Shown: positions 7,246 to 15,854, counted from the first letter of the stretch. The stretch: DNA of 64,000 bases from Gallaecimonas pentaromativorans (GCF_003751625.1 NZ_RJUL01000006.1:62001-126000); one strand, 5' to 3'. Notes: generated from the sequence alone by a model not told the origin. Made by a program: numbers and translations.

Positions 7246-9623
7246 TCCTCACCCTCATCGGCCAGCTTGGCTTTGCTGGTTTTAGCGTTACTGGCACTGG
7301 CCTTGGCTTTGACCTTGGCCGCAGGCGCCGTTCTTTTGGCGGCCACCACCGGCGGGGTTTGCTCAAGCATTTCGCCGTTGAAAAACGCCATCAGCTGCAC
7401 CAGCTGCCGCGCTTCATCCAGTAGCGACTCGGACGAAGCGGCCGCTTCTTCCACCAAGGCGGCGTTTTGCTGAGTCATTTCATCCATCTGGGTAACGGCG
7501 CGGGTGACTTCATCGATGCCGGTGGCCTGCTCCTGGCTGGCGATGTCGATTTCCTTCATCAGTTTGGTGACTTCTTCAACGGCGGTGACGATTTCGGTCA
7601 ACCTGTGCCCAGAGTCGCCCACCAGCTTGGAGCCCTGAGACACCTTGGCCACCGAGTCTTGAATCAGGGCCTTGATTTCCTTGGCGGCGCCGGCGCTGCG
7701 CTGCGCCAAGTTACGCACCTCCGAGGCCACCACCGCAAAGCCGCGGCCCTGCTCACCGGCGCGGGCCGCTTCCACGGCGGCGTTAAGGGCCAGCAGGTTG
7801 GTCTGGAAGGCTATCTCGTCAATCACGCCGATAATGTCGGCGATTTTGCGGCTGGCGCTTTCGATTTCGGTCATGGCGCCAACCGCCTGGGTGACCACTT
7901 CGCCGCCGTCACGGGCGCGGCCCATGGCCTCCTGGGCCTGGCGGCTTGCCAGCCGCGCGTTGTCGGCGCTGTTTTTCACCTGGGCAGAGAGCTCTTCCAT
8001 GCTGGCGGCAGTTTCTTCGAGGCTGGAGGCCTGCTCTTCGGTGCGTTGTGACAAGTCGTTGTTGCCCTGGGCGATTTCGGTGGAAGCATTGGTCACCTTG
8101 GCGGAGGCGGTGTTGATTTGTGCCACCATGTCCCGAAGGTTCTCAATGGAGGTATTGACCGCTGTTGCCAAGCGGCCGAATTCGCCGCCAAAGCGGTCTG
8201 ACATGGTTTGGTTCAAATCCCCCTGGGCCATGGCACTCATCACTTCGATGCTGTCGCTGATAGGGGTCACGATGGCTTCGAGGAGGCTGTTAATGCCCTC
8301 CCCCAGGTTTTTCATAAAGCCCTGGTATTGGGAGACATTGATGCGCTCGGTCAGCTCGCCTTCGGTAGCCTTGGCAATCAGCGACGCCACCTGGCGCTGG
8401 GCGTCCTGCACCTCGGTGATATCCAGCCACTGCACGGCGGTGCCGATATGCTTGCCGCCGCCGTCGCGCATAGCGATCACAATAAGCTCAAACTCCAGCT
8501 CGCCAACCCGGATATTGGCGCTGTGCGGCAGGCGGTCGGGGTCGTTGATGATGCCGCGCTGGTGGCGCGGGTTTTTGTGGAAGCAGTCGATGTTCTCGCC
8601 GAGCAGTTTGGCCACTTCAAAGCCCGGGAAGATCTGGGCAAGCGCCGCTTCACGGCTTTTGAGCAGTTTCTCCAATGAGGGGTTCATAAAAACGATGCGC
8701 CCGTCCAAGTCCGCCATCATCAGGTTGGTGGTCATGCCCATTACCGCCGAGGTCAACCGCCCCACTTCCAGCTGCCGGGCCCGCTCGGCGGTTACGTCCC
8801 GCCACTCCAGGGTGTTACCGATATAGCCGCCTTTGGCATCAAAGATGGTGGAGACATTGAGCTCAATCAGCACATCGTCGATGCGAATATCGGTGCGATA
8901 CGGCAGGTTGTCAGGATTGGCCAGCAGCTTGCGCTGGTGCTCCGGGCGCTGGTGAAACTCGTCGATGCAGCGGCCCATCAACCAGCTTGTCTCGGCCTTG
9001 AAATCGGGCCAGACCTTACGGAATTTGTCCTGGTGGCTGGTAAAAAGGTCCAGGGACGACTGGTTGACATAGGTAATGAGAAAATCCCGGTCAATGGTGA
9101 CAATCGCAGTCTGTACCTGATCAACGGTGGAGCGCAGCCTGGCGATGTCCCCTTCCTGGCGCCGAAGCCCGGTGACATCGGCCCACTCGAGGCTTGAGCC
9201 CACGTACTGGCCGTCGCCGTCCATGATGGCGCCTACGGTCAGCTCAAGCTTGAGCGGCCCGATGGTGATGTCGGTTTGATACGGCAAATTGTTCGGATCG
9301 CTCAGCAGCTTGCGCTGGTGGGCCGGCTCCTTGTGAAAGCCGTCGATGCAGCGGCCCATCAGAAAATCGTTGCTGGCCCGAAAATCCGGCCAGATGCTTT
9401 GAAACACCCTTTCGTTCTTTTTGAAAAGCTCCAGGCTCTGGCGGTTGAAGTAGGTGATGCGAAGGTCTCTGTCGACAATCATCATGGCGGTCTGGGTGGA
9501 GTCCAGCGCCGCCTTGAGGTGGGCCTTGCTGATGCCTTTGTCGTCGTCCCGCCGGGAGCCCAGGCGGCCACTTTGGCGAGAGAACAGTTGACCGAGTTTT
9601 TTGATGGATACGGTTACGGACAT
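7230..9623 (-). CDS. soluble methyl-accepting chemotaxis protein with three tandem PAS domains
   Basis: 797 residues with no membrane segment, so a cytoplasmic receptor. Three PAS modules (about 35-155, 156-280, 286-405) are clearly duplicated: each carries an ID-x-FH-x(4)-HQR element (first copy near residues 93-104) and a closing EW-x-D-x-T. A HAMP-like linker (about 405-520) leads to the signalling domain with the conserved hairpin tip (EIAFQTNLLALNAAVEAARA). The C-terminus reads GEEWEAF, matching the xWxxF tail that binds CheR and CheB. It probably senses an intracellular redox, gas or metabolic cue through a PAS-bound cofactor; the cofactor is not visible from sequence. Start supported by GAGGAGGAG. 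Confidence 0.93.
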   Translation of the reverse strand: MSVTVSIKKLGQLFSRQSGRLGSRRDDDKGISKAHLKAALDSTQTAMMIVDRDLRITYFNRQSLELFKKNERVFQSIWPDFRASNDFLMGRCIDGFHKEPAHQRKLLSDPNNLPYQTDITIGPLKLELTVGAIMDGDGQYVGSSLEWADVTGLRRQEGDIARLRSTVDQVQTAIVTIDRDFLITYVNQSSLDLFTSHQDKFRKVWPDFKAETSWLMGRCIDEFHQRPEHQRKLLANPDNLPYRTDIRIDDVLIELNVSTIFDAKGGYIGNTLEWRDVTAERARQLEVGRLTSAVMGMTTNLMMADLDGRIVFMNPSLEKLLKSREAALAQIFPGFEVAKLLGENIDCFHKNPRHQRGIINDPDRLPHSANIRVGELEFELIVIAMRDGGGKHIGTAVQWLDITEVQDAQRQVASLIAKATEGELTERINVSQYQGFMKNLGEGINSLLEAIVTPISDSIEVMSAMAQGDLNQTMSDRFGGEFGRLATAVNTSIENLRDMVAQINTASAKVTNASTEIAQGNNDLSQRTEEQASSLEETAASMEELSAQVKNSADNARLASRQAQEAMGRARDGGEVVTQAVGAMTEIESASRKIADIIGVIDEIAFQTNLLALNAAVEAARAGEQGRGFAVVASEVRNLAQRSAGAAKEIKALIQDSVAKVSQGSKLVGDSGHRLTEIVTAVEEVTKLMKEIDIASQEQATGIDEVTRAVTQMDEMTQQNAALVEEAAASSESLLDEARQLVQLMAFFNGEMLEQTPPVVAAKRTAPAAKVKAKASASNAKTSKAKLADEGEEWEAF

Positions 9624-10096
9624 GAGGGACTCTCCTCCTCTGAGAGGGCGCTGTCGACCAGCGTGAAGATCTCGTCAAGATCAAAAAGATGCTGAACATC
9701 CAACAGCAGCAGCATGTCGTCGTTGATGGCCATGACGCCTTTGATGGCGCCCTGGATAAGCTGTTTACCCATGGGGGGCGGCGCTTTGAGTTGGGTATCG
9801 CCGGGTTGCACCACATCGGCCACGGCGTCCACCACCAAGCCCAGCAGCGGCCCTTGTGGCTGCTGCACCACAATCACCACGGTGGTGGTGTCGATAGTTG
9901 TCTGGCCAAGGCCCAGGCGCCAACCGAGATCCACCACCGGCATCGGTTCGTCTCGCAGCATCACCAGCCCTAAAAGGTGGCGGGGGGCATCGGGTACCTT
10001 GCGCGTTTTTTGCCAGCCGCGAATCTCCCGCACCACCGAGATGGGCAGGGCAAACAGCTCATTGGCGCAAAGAAAGGTCAGTAATTCAGGCTGCAT
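9614..10096 (-). CDS. CheW-type coupling protein (second copy)
   Basis: 160 residues from the ATG at 10096, chosen because AGGAGGG sits just upstream; an in-frame start at 10126 is possible but has no such site. A single CheW domain fills residues 5-145 (LCANELFALPISVVREIRG, LGLVMLRDEPMPVVDL, GLVVDAVADVV). CheW proteins bridge receptors and CheA. It overlaps the preceding cheW by 11 bases and the receptor gene by 10. Two consecutive CheW-like genes may serve different array positions. Confidence 0.9.
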   Translation of the reverse strand: MQPELLTFLCANELFALPISVVREIRGWQKTRKVPDAPRHLLGLVMLRDEPMPVVDLGWRLGLGQTTIDTTTVVIVVQQPQGPLLGLVVDAVADVVQPGDTQLKAPPPMGKQLIQGAIKGVMAINDDMLLLLDVQHLFDLDEIFTLVDSALSEEESPSCP

Positions 10097-10538
10097 GGTC
10101 GCCCTCCTGGCAAGGCAGGGAGTCAAGATCCATCAGGGCGTCGACATCCAACACCGCGATCACCTGGCCCTGGTGGCGAATAAGGGTGTCTAAAAACGGC
10201 AATACGCTGTTGTGGCCGCTAAGGCGCGCTGGCACCGCGTCCTGGCCGGCAAGGCTTAAAACATCGGCCACCGCGTCCACCACCAGCCCCATCAACCGCT
10301 CTTCACCGTTGCCGAGGATCAAGGTCACGGTATTGGCATCTACCTCGGCTGAGCCAATACCAAAGCGCAGCCGAAGGTCGAGGATGGGCACTATCATGCC
10401 GCGAAGGTTTATCACCCCGCACACGTAGTCGGGGACAGCCGGCAGCCGGGTTGGCGCCGACCACACGCGAATTTCCCTCACTCGCAGGATATCCACCGCG
10501 AAACGTTCATTGCCAAGTACGAAGGTCAGGCATTCCAT
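10086..10538 (-). CDS. cheW: CheW, chemotaxis coupling protein
   Basis: 150 residues, essentially one CheW domain (FVLGNERFAVDILRVREI, GVINLRGMIVPILDLR, GLVVDAVADVL). It couples receptor to CheA. Good ribosome binding site (AGGAGG) six bases before the ATG; only eight bases separate it from the end of cheA. Confidence 0.94.
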   Translation of the reverse strand: MECLTFVLGNERFAVDILRVREIRVWSAPTRLPAVPDYVCGVINLRGMIVPILDLRLRFGIGSAEVDANTVTLILGNGEERLMGLVVDAVADVLSLAGQDAVPARLSGHNSVLPFLDTLIRHQGQVIAVLDVDALMDLDSLPCQEGDHAA

Positions 10539-10546
10539 ATGGCCTC

Positions 10547-12580
10547 CTAGGCGGCGCTGATGGCGTCACTGTCGCCCTGCTGGCCCACATGCAGGGCAAC
10601 CAGGGCCGGAACATCGAGGATAAGGCAGACTTGGCCATCGCCGAGGATGGTAGCGCCAGAGATGCCGGGCAGACGCCGAAAGTTCTGCTCCAACGACTTG
10701 ATGACCACCTGCTGCTGCGCCAACAGGGCATCCACCACCAGCCCCAGTTTGCGCCCGGCCGCTTCCACTACGCACAAAAGCGGCATCGCCCCCGGCTCGC
10801 CCCGGGTGCCCAGCAGCTGCGAGAGCCACAGCACCGGCAGCATCTGCTGGCGAAGCTGGTAAAACACCACGCCACCGCCGGCTTTTAACAGGCATTGCGG
10901 GTCCAGTTTCAACGATTCGACAATGTTGATAAGGGGAATGACAAAAAGCTCTTCTCCCACCGCCACCAACTGGCCGTCGAGGATGGCCATGGTGAGCGGC
11001 AGACGGATGCGAAACAGGGTGCCGCGGCCAAGCTGGGACTGGATCTCCACCGAGCCTCCCAACTCGCTGATATTGCGTTTGACCACATCCATGCCGACCC
11101 CGCGCCCGGAAAGGTCGGATACCGCTGCTGCCGTGGAAAAGCCCGGCGCAAAGATAAGGTCGAACACCTGGGCGTCACTGAGCTCGTCAAGGCGCCGGTC
11201 ACGGGTCAACGGCAGCGCTTTTTCGCAAGCCTTTTGCCAGAGCTTGTCGCGGCTAAGGCCTGCGCCGTCATCCTGGATGTCGATAACCACATTGCCCCCT
11301 TCGTGGCGGGCCGATAGGGTCAGGGTGCCGCCGGGCGCCTTGCCCTTTTGGCAGCGAAGCTCCGGGGTCTCAATGCCGTGGTCAAGGGCGTTTCGCACCA
11401 TGTGCACAAGAGGGTCGGTAATGCGCTCAAGCACGGTTTTATCCAGCTCGGTCTGCTCCCCAACCAGTTTGAGGTTCACCTCTTTACCCAACTGCTGGCT
11501 GATGTCCCTGACCAACCTCGGAAAACGGTTAAAGGCAAAGCTGATGGGCAGCATGCGTATGCCAAGCACACTCTCTTGCAGCGCCTTGGTGTTGTTTTTT
11601 AAAAGCGACAATCCCTTGGCAAAGCGCTCCTGGGTATCAAGCCCGTCAATGCCTTCAAGGGATGCCAGCATCGACTGGGTAATAACCAGCTCGCCAACCA
11701 GGTTGATGAGTTGGTCAATCTTGCGAATATCAATGCGGATACTTTGCTCGGCGGCCACGGCCCGGGCGGGCGCGGTTTTGTCGGCTGAGGCTGAGATTGC
11801 GCTAGCGGTTGCGGCAGGCGCCACTTCCGGGGCCTCTGCCTGCGGCTCGGCAAGCGCGGCGCCGCTTTGCGCCGTTGGCGCCTGGCGAGTCAGCACAACG
11901 TCGCACTCGTCTTCCACCCAGTCGAAAATCTCGATGATGTCTTGGCGGGCAATGTCTCCCGGGCCGGTCAAGGTCCAGCTCAGGTAACAAAGCTGGGGGT
12001 CAAAATCGTCGTCATAGAGCTTGCCGAAATTGCACTGGCTGGCCACCAGGCCAAGCTCGGCCAGTTCACGCAGCAGCCGCACCGGGTCATTACCGCTGGC
12101 AAGAATATCGCTGTAGGGAGTAAACACCAGTTGCCAGGGGCTGTGGCCGTCGTCTAAGGGCTCCGCCGTGGCAGCGGCCACTTCAGAGTCTGCGGCCCCC
12201 AGCGCCGCTTCGAGCTGCGCACTGACCGAGGCGGCATCCGGGCTTTGGCCGGTGCCACCGGCGGCGGCATCGTCGCGCATCCTGGCAATCACATCGGTGG
12301 CTTTTAGCATCAAGGCCACCAGTGCTGGGGTTGGCTGGCGCTTGTGGCTACGCAGCTCATCGAGCAGGGTTTCGAGATGATGGGTAAAGCGGCTCATCTC
12401 ACCTAGGCCAAAGGTCCCTGCCCCGCCCTTGATGGAATGGGCGGCGCGGAAGACTTTGTTGATGGCGTCGTCATCGGTAAGGCCGGCTTCCATGGCCAGC
12501 AATTCGGCTTCCAGTACATCCAGGTTCTCTGCGCACTCTTGTAAGAAGATCTGGCGAAAACGCTCCATGTCCAGTTCCAT
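10547..12580 (-). CDS. cheA: CheA, chemotaxis sensor histidine kinase
   Basis: 677 residues. Domains in order: HPt with phospho-accepting His48 (FRAAHSIKGGAGTFG); a middle region (about 130-235) in the place of the regulator-docking domain; an Ala/Pro-rich linker (about 240-275); dimerisation helices (about 280-340, DQLINLVGELVITQSM); the ATPase domain with HMVRNALDHGIE, DDGAGL and GRGVGMDVV; and a C-terminal CheW-like regulatory domain ending near 670. It phosphorylates the CheY encoded just upstream and CheB at the end of the operon. Complete, no missing catalytic motif. Confidence 0.97.
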   Translation of the reverse strand: MELDMERFRQIFLQECAENLDVLEAELLAMEAGLTDDDAINKVFRAAHSIKGGAGTFGLGEMSRFTHHLETLLDELRSHKRQPTPALVALMLKATDVIARMRDDAAAGGTGQSPDAASVSAQLEAALGAADSEVAAATAEPLDDGHSPWQLVFTPYSDILASGNDPVRLLRELAELGLVASQCNFGKLYDDDFDPQLCYLSWTLTGPGDIARQDIIEIFDWVEDECDVVLTRQAPTAQSGAALAEPQAEAPEVAPAATASAISASADKTAPARAVAAEQSIRIDIRKIDQLINLVGELVITQSMLASLEGIDGLDTQERFAKGLSLLKNNTKALQESVLGIRMLPISFAFNRFPRLVRDISQQLGKEVNLKLVGEQTELDKTVLERITDPLVHMVRNALDHGIETPELRCQKGKAPGGTLTLSARHEGGNVVIDIQDDGAGLSRDKLWQKACEKALPLTRDRRLDELSDAQVFDLIFAPGFSTAAAVSDLSGRGVGMDVVKRNISELGGSVEIQSQLGRGTLFRIRLPLTMAILDGQLVAVGEELFVIPLINIVESLKLDPQCLLKAGGGVVFYQLRQQMLPVLWLSQLLGTRGEPGAMPLLCVVEAAGRKLGLVVDALLAQQQVVIKSLEQNFRRLPGISGATILGDGQVCLILDVPALVALHVGQQGDSDAISAA

Positions 12581-12588
12581 TGCGGCCT

Positions 12589-12948
12589 CTATCGTACCTT
12601 GTTGACGGTTTTTAGCAGGGTATCGGGGTTGAAGGGTTTGACTATCCAGCCGGTGGCGCCGGCGCCTTTACCCTCGGCCTTTTTCTCGGCCGAGCTTTCA
12701 GTGGTGAGGATAAGAATGGGGGTAAATTGGTAGCCGGGCAGCGCCCTTAGGGCCTTGGTCAGGCCAATGCCGTCCAGGTTGGGCATGTTGACGTCGGAGA
12801 TCACCACGTCATACTGGCTGACCCTGGCCAGCTCCAGTGCCTTGGCGCCGTCTTCGGCGCATTGCACGTCAAAGCCAGCACTTTCCAGGGTAAATTGCAC
12901 CATTTCGCGGATAGAAGCGGAGTCGTCGGCAGCAAGGATCCGGGTCAT
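12589..12948 (-). CDS. cheY: CheY-like single-domain response regulator
   Basis: 119 residues, receiver domain only: acidic pair Asp8-Asp9, phospho-acceptor Asp52 (VVISDVNMPN), a Thr pair in LTTE and the conserved Lys in WIVKPF. Such proteins act on the flagellar switch or as phosphate sinks. Its ATG overlaps the stop of the upstream STAS gene in ATGA, and AGAGGGA precedes it. Whether it binds the motor cannot be read from sequence; no flagellar genes lie in the window. Confidence 0.92.
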   Translation of the reverse strand: MTRILAADDSASIREMVQFTLESAGFDVQCAEDGAKALELARVSQYDVVISDVNMPNLDGIGLTKALRALPGYQFTPILILTTESSAEKKAEGKGAGATGWIVKPFNPDTLLKTVNKVR

Positions 12949-13214
12949 GACTGTCCCTCTTGTTGGCCTGGCAGGGCAAGCATGGCCTCGACGCCAGCCA
13001 GGCTGGCCGCCTGATACAAGGCGTCGGAGTGGGCTTCCCAGGTCAGTTGATTGGCCAGTTTCAGTTTCAACAGCAGTTGCAATCCAGCGACATCCACCTG
13101 ATGCACATCCTTCACGTCAACTACAAGCTCTTGTTTTTGAAAACCTTTCCATGAACCCCACAGTTCGGGTGTCTGGGCAACGGTCAGGCGTTGAGGTAAG
13201 CTGATGCGTTCCAT
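12945..13214 (-). CDS. STAS-domain protein, first gene of the che operon
   Basis: 89 residues forming one STAS domain (LVVDVKDVHQVDVAGLQLL). STAS proteins of the SpoIIAA type switch partners through a phosphorylated Ser in the D-x-S-G motif; here the corresponding stretch reads DVAG, so that Ser is replaced by Ala. The protein is therefore likely a constitutive binding or scaffolding module rather than a phospho-switch. STAS genes at the head of che clusters of this order are also known in Shewanella-type genomes. Its role in chemotaxis is not established. Confidence 0.8.
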   Translation of the reverse strand: MERISLPQRLTVAQTPELWGSWKGFQKQELVVDVKDVHQVDVAGLQLLLKLKLANQLTWEAHSDALYQAASLAGVEAMLALPGQQEGQS

Positions 13215-13339
13215 GTTTTCACTTTGTTAAATCCCCAACTAGTTATAGCAAGGCGCCACAACTTTGCTGGCAAACCAAGGAAAAATACCCAGATGTTTTA
13301 CAAGGTCTTTTTCCTGCCAAAGGCAGGTCTGAAGGGGTG

Positions 13340-14125
13340 ATGGAGCCCTCGCGCATCAGCCGCCCCTTCTTTAGGCGTGGCCCGGATTACCGTATGGGAG
13401 AGGACCGCAGCTTTGCCGAGGTGCGGGCGCAGTTTGCCCTGGCGGGCGTGAAGGTGGGGGCCTGGGTTAGCAGCGAAGAGCAGCAGTTGGCAGCCAATCT
13501 GGTATTCGATGCCCTGGCCGACTTGGCCTGGGTGATGAAGGTGCCACCAGAGCTTCTTGGGCTAAGAGGCAATCTGCAACTGGCTTTTGGCACAAGGGGC
13601 CAGCGCAACGTGCAGGCCCATTACGAGCCCGCCACCCGCATCCTAGCCCTGGCTAAAAACGCCGGAGCCGGCGCCCTTGCCCATGAGTTTTGGCATGCCT
13701 TTGACCACCACATCGCCCGCCATCTCTACCCTGACGCCGGGCCTCGGGAATTGGCCTCGCACCTGTGGCTGACCGAGCGCCGCCAGCACCCTCACCCCTT
13801 GAATCAAAAACTGAGCGCCCTGTTACAAACGGTGCTGCTAAGTCGCGACGCCATGGAACCCAGCGATTACGTGCGCCGCGCCATCGCTCTTGATGAGCAG
13901 CGCTCAAGCCTCTATTTCAGCCAGCCCACCGAGCTTCTGGCCCGAGCCTTTGAATCCTGGGTGCAAGACAGCGCCGAGATAACCAACCATTACCTGGTGA
14001 GCGGTACCCAAAAAAGCACGGCCGCCAAACAGGGCGCCTTCCCACAAGGCGAGCATCGGCGCCGCTGCGCCATGGCATTTGCCGATTACTTCTCGGCCCT
14101 TGGCGCGGCCCTTAGCGGCGGCTGA
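13340..14125 (+). CDS. CLCA_X-type protein with HEXXH metallopeptidase-like motif
   Basis: About 261 residues; the start is uncertain (GTG 13337, ATG 13340 or ATG 13394). The centre holds GAGALAHEFWHAFDHH, a HEXXH zinc-binding motif, and further on SQPTELLARAFESWV, where the Glu is in the right place for a third ligand. This two-part pattern resembles LPD1-like and CLCA_X family proteins. No signal peptide is seen, so a cytoplasmic location is likely. Substrate and function are unknown. It ends convergently with the transporter gene, overlapping it by 14 bases. Confidence 0.7.
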   Translation: MEPSRISRPFFRRGPDYRMGEDRSFAEVRAQFALAGVKVGAWVSSEEQQLAANLVFDALADLAWVMKVPPELLGLRGNLQLAFGTRGQRNVQAHYEPATRILALAKNAGAGALAHEFWHAFDHHIARHLYPDAGPRELASHLWLTERRQHPHPLNQKLSALLQTVLLSRDAMEPSDYVRRAIALDEQRSSLYFSQPTELLARAFESWVQDSAEITNHYLVSGTQKSTAAKQGAFPQGEHRRRCAMAFADYFSALGAALSGG

Positions 14126-15269
14126 AAAACACCAGGCTAAGGCCGCCTATCACCAGCCCCCAAAAGGCGCTGCCAATACCCCAAAGCGACATCCCGGAGG
14201 CGGTTACCAAAAAGGTGATAAGGGCCGGCTCGGTGCTGGCGCTATCGGCTAGCGCCCCTTTGAGGCTGCCGGCAATGGTGCCCAGCAGCGCCAAACCGGC
14301 CAGGGCCATCACCAGCGCCTTGGGCATGGCGGCAAAAAGCGCAACGATACTGGCGCCAAAGAGCCCGGCCAGCAGGTAAAAAACGCCGGCGGCAACGGCG
14401 GCCTTGTAGCGCTGGCGCGGCTCTTGCCCGGCCTCTTCTCCCATGCAGATGGCAGCGGTTATGGCGGCAAGGTTAAAGGCAAAGCCGCCAAAGGGGGCCA
14501 ACAGCAGATTAACAAGGCCGGTGCCGGTCAGCACCTTGGAGATGGGCACCTCAAAGCGGTGGCTGCGAAGTACCGCGACGCCAGGTAGGTTTTGGGAAGC
14601 CATGGTCACCAAAAAGAGCGGCAGCGCCACCCCGAGGATGCCCGAAAGAGTGAACTGCGGCGTTACCCACTGGGGGGTAGCCAAGGTGAGGCTAAGGGCC
14701 GGGCCGTGAAATAACCCCAATAGCAGCGCCAACCCCACTCCCACCAGCAGTACCAGCAACATGGCATAGCGAGGCAGCCACCTTTTAGCCGGTAAATACA
14801 CCAGCAGCATCCCCCCCACCAGCCAGGGGCTGGCTGCCAGCTCGGTAAAGATACCGGTGCCAAATTGCACCAAAATGCCGGCCAGCATGGCGTTGGCAAG
14901 GGGCATGGGAATGCGGTCCATCACCTTTTCAAACCAGCCGGTCAGGCCGCTGGCAAGAATAAGCAGCGCCGACACCACAAAGGCGCCATAGGCCTCAGCA
15001 AGGCTATGGCCACTGAGAGCGGTAACCAGCAGCGCCGCTCCCGGGGTGGACCAGGCGGTTAACACCGGCACCTTGTAGCGCAGGGAAAAGCCGGCGGAGG
15101 TGAGCGCCATGCCCAGGCCCAGCGCCAAGATCCACGAGCTTATCTGCCCTTCATTGGCGCCAGCGGCCCTGGCGGCCTGGAAGATAATGGCCACCGAACT
15201 GGTAAAGCCCACCACCACCGCCACAAAGCCGGCGCTAAGGTGGCTTAGAGAGAAAAACTGGCGACGCAT
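14112..15269 (-). CDS. ydcO: BenE/YdcO-family inner-membrane transporter
   Basis: 385 residues from the ATG at 15269, chosen because AAGGAG lies just upstream; a GTG at 15296 sits inside the operator repeat and is unlikely. About 11-12 hydrophobic segments run through the whole protein, with family segments VPVLTAWSTPGAALLVT, FLVTMASQN and ITAAIC. The family contains the benzoate/proton symporter BenE and E. coli YdcO; resemblance is closer to YdcO. The divergent neighbour is a SutR-like regulator, the same pairing as in E. coli, so a role tied to sulfur-compound use is an inference. The substrate is unknown. Confidence 0.88.
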   Translation of the reverse strand: MRRQFFSLSHLSAGFVAVVVGFTSSVAIIFQAARAAGANEGQISSWILALGLGMALTSAGFSLRYKVPVLTAWSTPGAALLVTALSGHSLAEAYGAFVVSALLILASGLTGWFEKVMDRIPMPLANAMLAGILVQFGTGIFTELAASPWLVGGMLLVYLPAKRWLPRYAMLLVLLVGVGLALLLGLFHGPALSLTLATPQWVTPQFTLSGILGVALPLFLVTMASQNLPGVAVLRSHRFEVPISKVLTGTGLVNLLLAPFGGFAFNLAAITAAICMGEEAGQEPRQRYKAAVAAGVFYLLAGLFGASIVALFAAMPKALVMALAGLALLGTIAGSLKGALADSASTEPALITFLVTASGMSLWGIGSAFWGLVIGGLSLVFFSRR

Positions 15270-15278
15270 GACGGCTCC

Positions 15279-15329
15279 TTGTACGCTATAACGCACAACA
15301 ATCTAGCATTCGTGCGTTATAGCGTACAA
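15279..15329. promoter_or_regulatory. perfect 18-bp inverted repeat between ydcO and sutR: candidate twin operator
   Basis: TTGTACGCTATAACGCAC (15279-15296) is repeated exactly in inverted orientation as 15312-15329, with 15 bases between. Each arm holds an almost symmetric core (CGTTATAGCG). TTGTAC in each arm can act as a -35 for the outward promoter whose -10 (TAGATT or TAGCAT) falls in the spacer, so a bound regulator would block both genes. Confidence 0.75.
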
Positions 15330-15332
15330 GCC

Positions 15333-15854
15333 ATGGATCCATTAAACCAACAAATTCAGCAGGTCCTCAAAATCGCGCGGGCTGACAAGGGCTGGAGCTT
15401 GACCAAGGCCGCCGAGCAAACCGGGGTGTCCAAGGCCATGCTCGGGCAAATTGAGCGGGGCGAGTCGAGCCCCACCGTGGCCACCCTGTGGAAGCTCGCC
15501 ACCGGCTTTGGCATTTCTTTTTCTGCCTTTTTGCTACCGGGCGTCCCCTCCCCTCTGGCCGATGTGCAAGACATGACGGTGGTGACCTTGTTTCCCTTCG
15601 ACAAGACAACCGGCCTGGAAATGTTTGCCATCACCCTGGCGCCCGGCTTTACCCGCCAATCAGAGCCTCACGTTTTTGGGGTTATCGAGCATGTGGTGCC
15701 CGTCGATGGCGCCATGGAAGTGCTGCATCAGGGCCAGTGGCAGCCGCTGGCAAGAGGTCAGGGCCTTCGCTTTGACGCCAGCCAGCCCCACGGTTATGCC
15801 AATCCCGGGCCGCTGCCGGTAACCTTTCATAACGTGATTTGCTACCCCCATTAA
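15333..15854 (+). CDS. sutR: XRE-family regulator with C-terminal cupin domain, SutR-like
   Basis: 173 residues from the ATG at 15333. Residues 8-62 are an XRE helix-turn-helix (TGVSKAMLGQIERGESSPT) and residues 95-170 a cupin sensor domain (VIEHVVPVDGAMEV, GLRFDASQPHGY). The sequence closely resembles E. coli SutR/YdcN, a regulator of sulfur-use genes that sits next to ydcO. It likely binds the perfect inverted repeat just upstream and so controls itself and the transporter. The ribosome binding site is poor, and the start lies only four bases after the repeat, so translation may be weak or nearly leaderless. Confidence 0.88.
   Translation: MDPLNQQIQQVLKIARADKGWSLTKAAEQTGVSKAMLGQIERGESSPTVATLWKLATGFGISFSAFLLPGVPSPLADVQDMTVVTLFPFDKTTGLEMFAITLAPGFTRQSEPHVFGVIEHVVPVDGAMEVLHQGQWQPLARGQGLRFDASQPHGYANPGPLPVTFHNVICYPH

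Noticed and set aside
7672-8826. 384-codon frame opposite the chemoreceptor gene
   Set aside because: Ser/Ala/Arg-rich antisense translation of the coiled-coil region; no start signals.
13313-13327. CCTGCC-AAA-GGCAGG hairpin before the HEXXH gene
   Set aside because: The T-run lies on the wrong side for a terminator on either strand; too short to call an operator.
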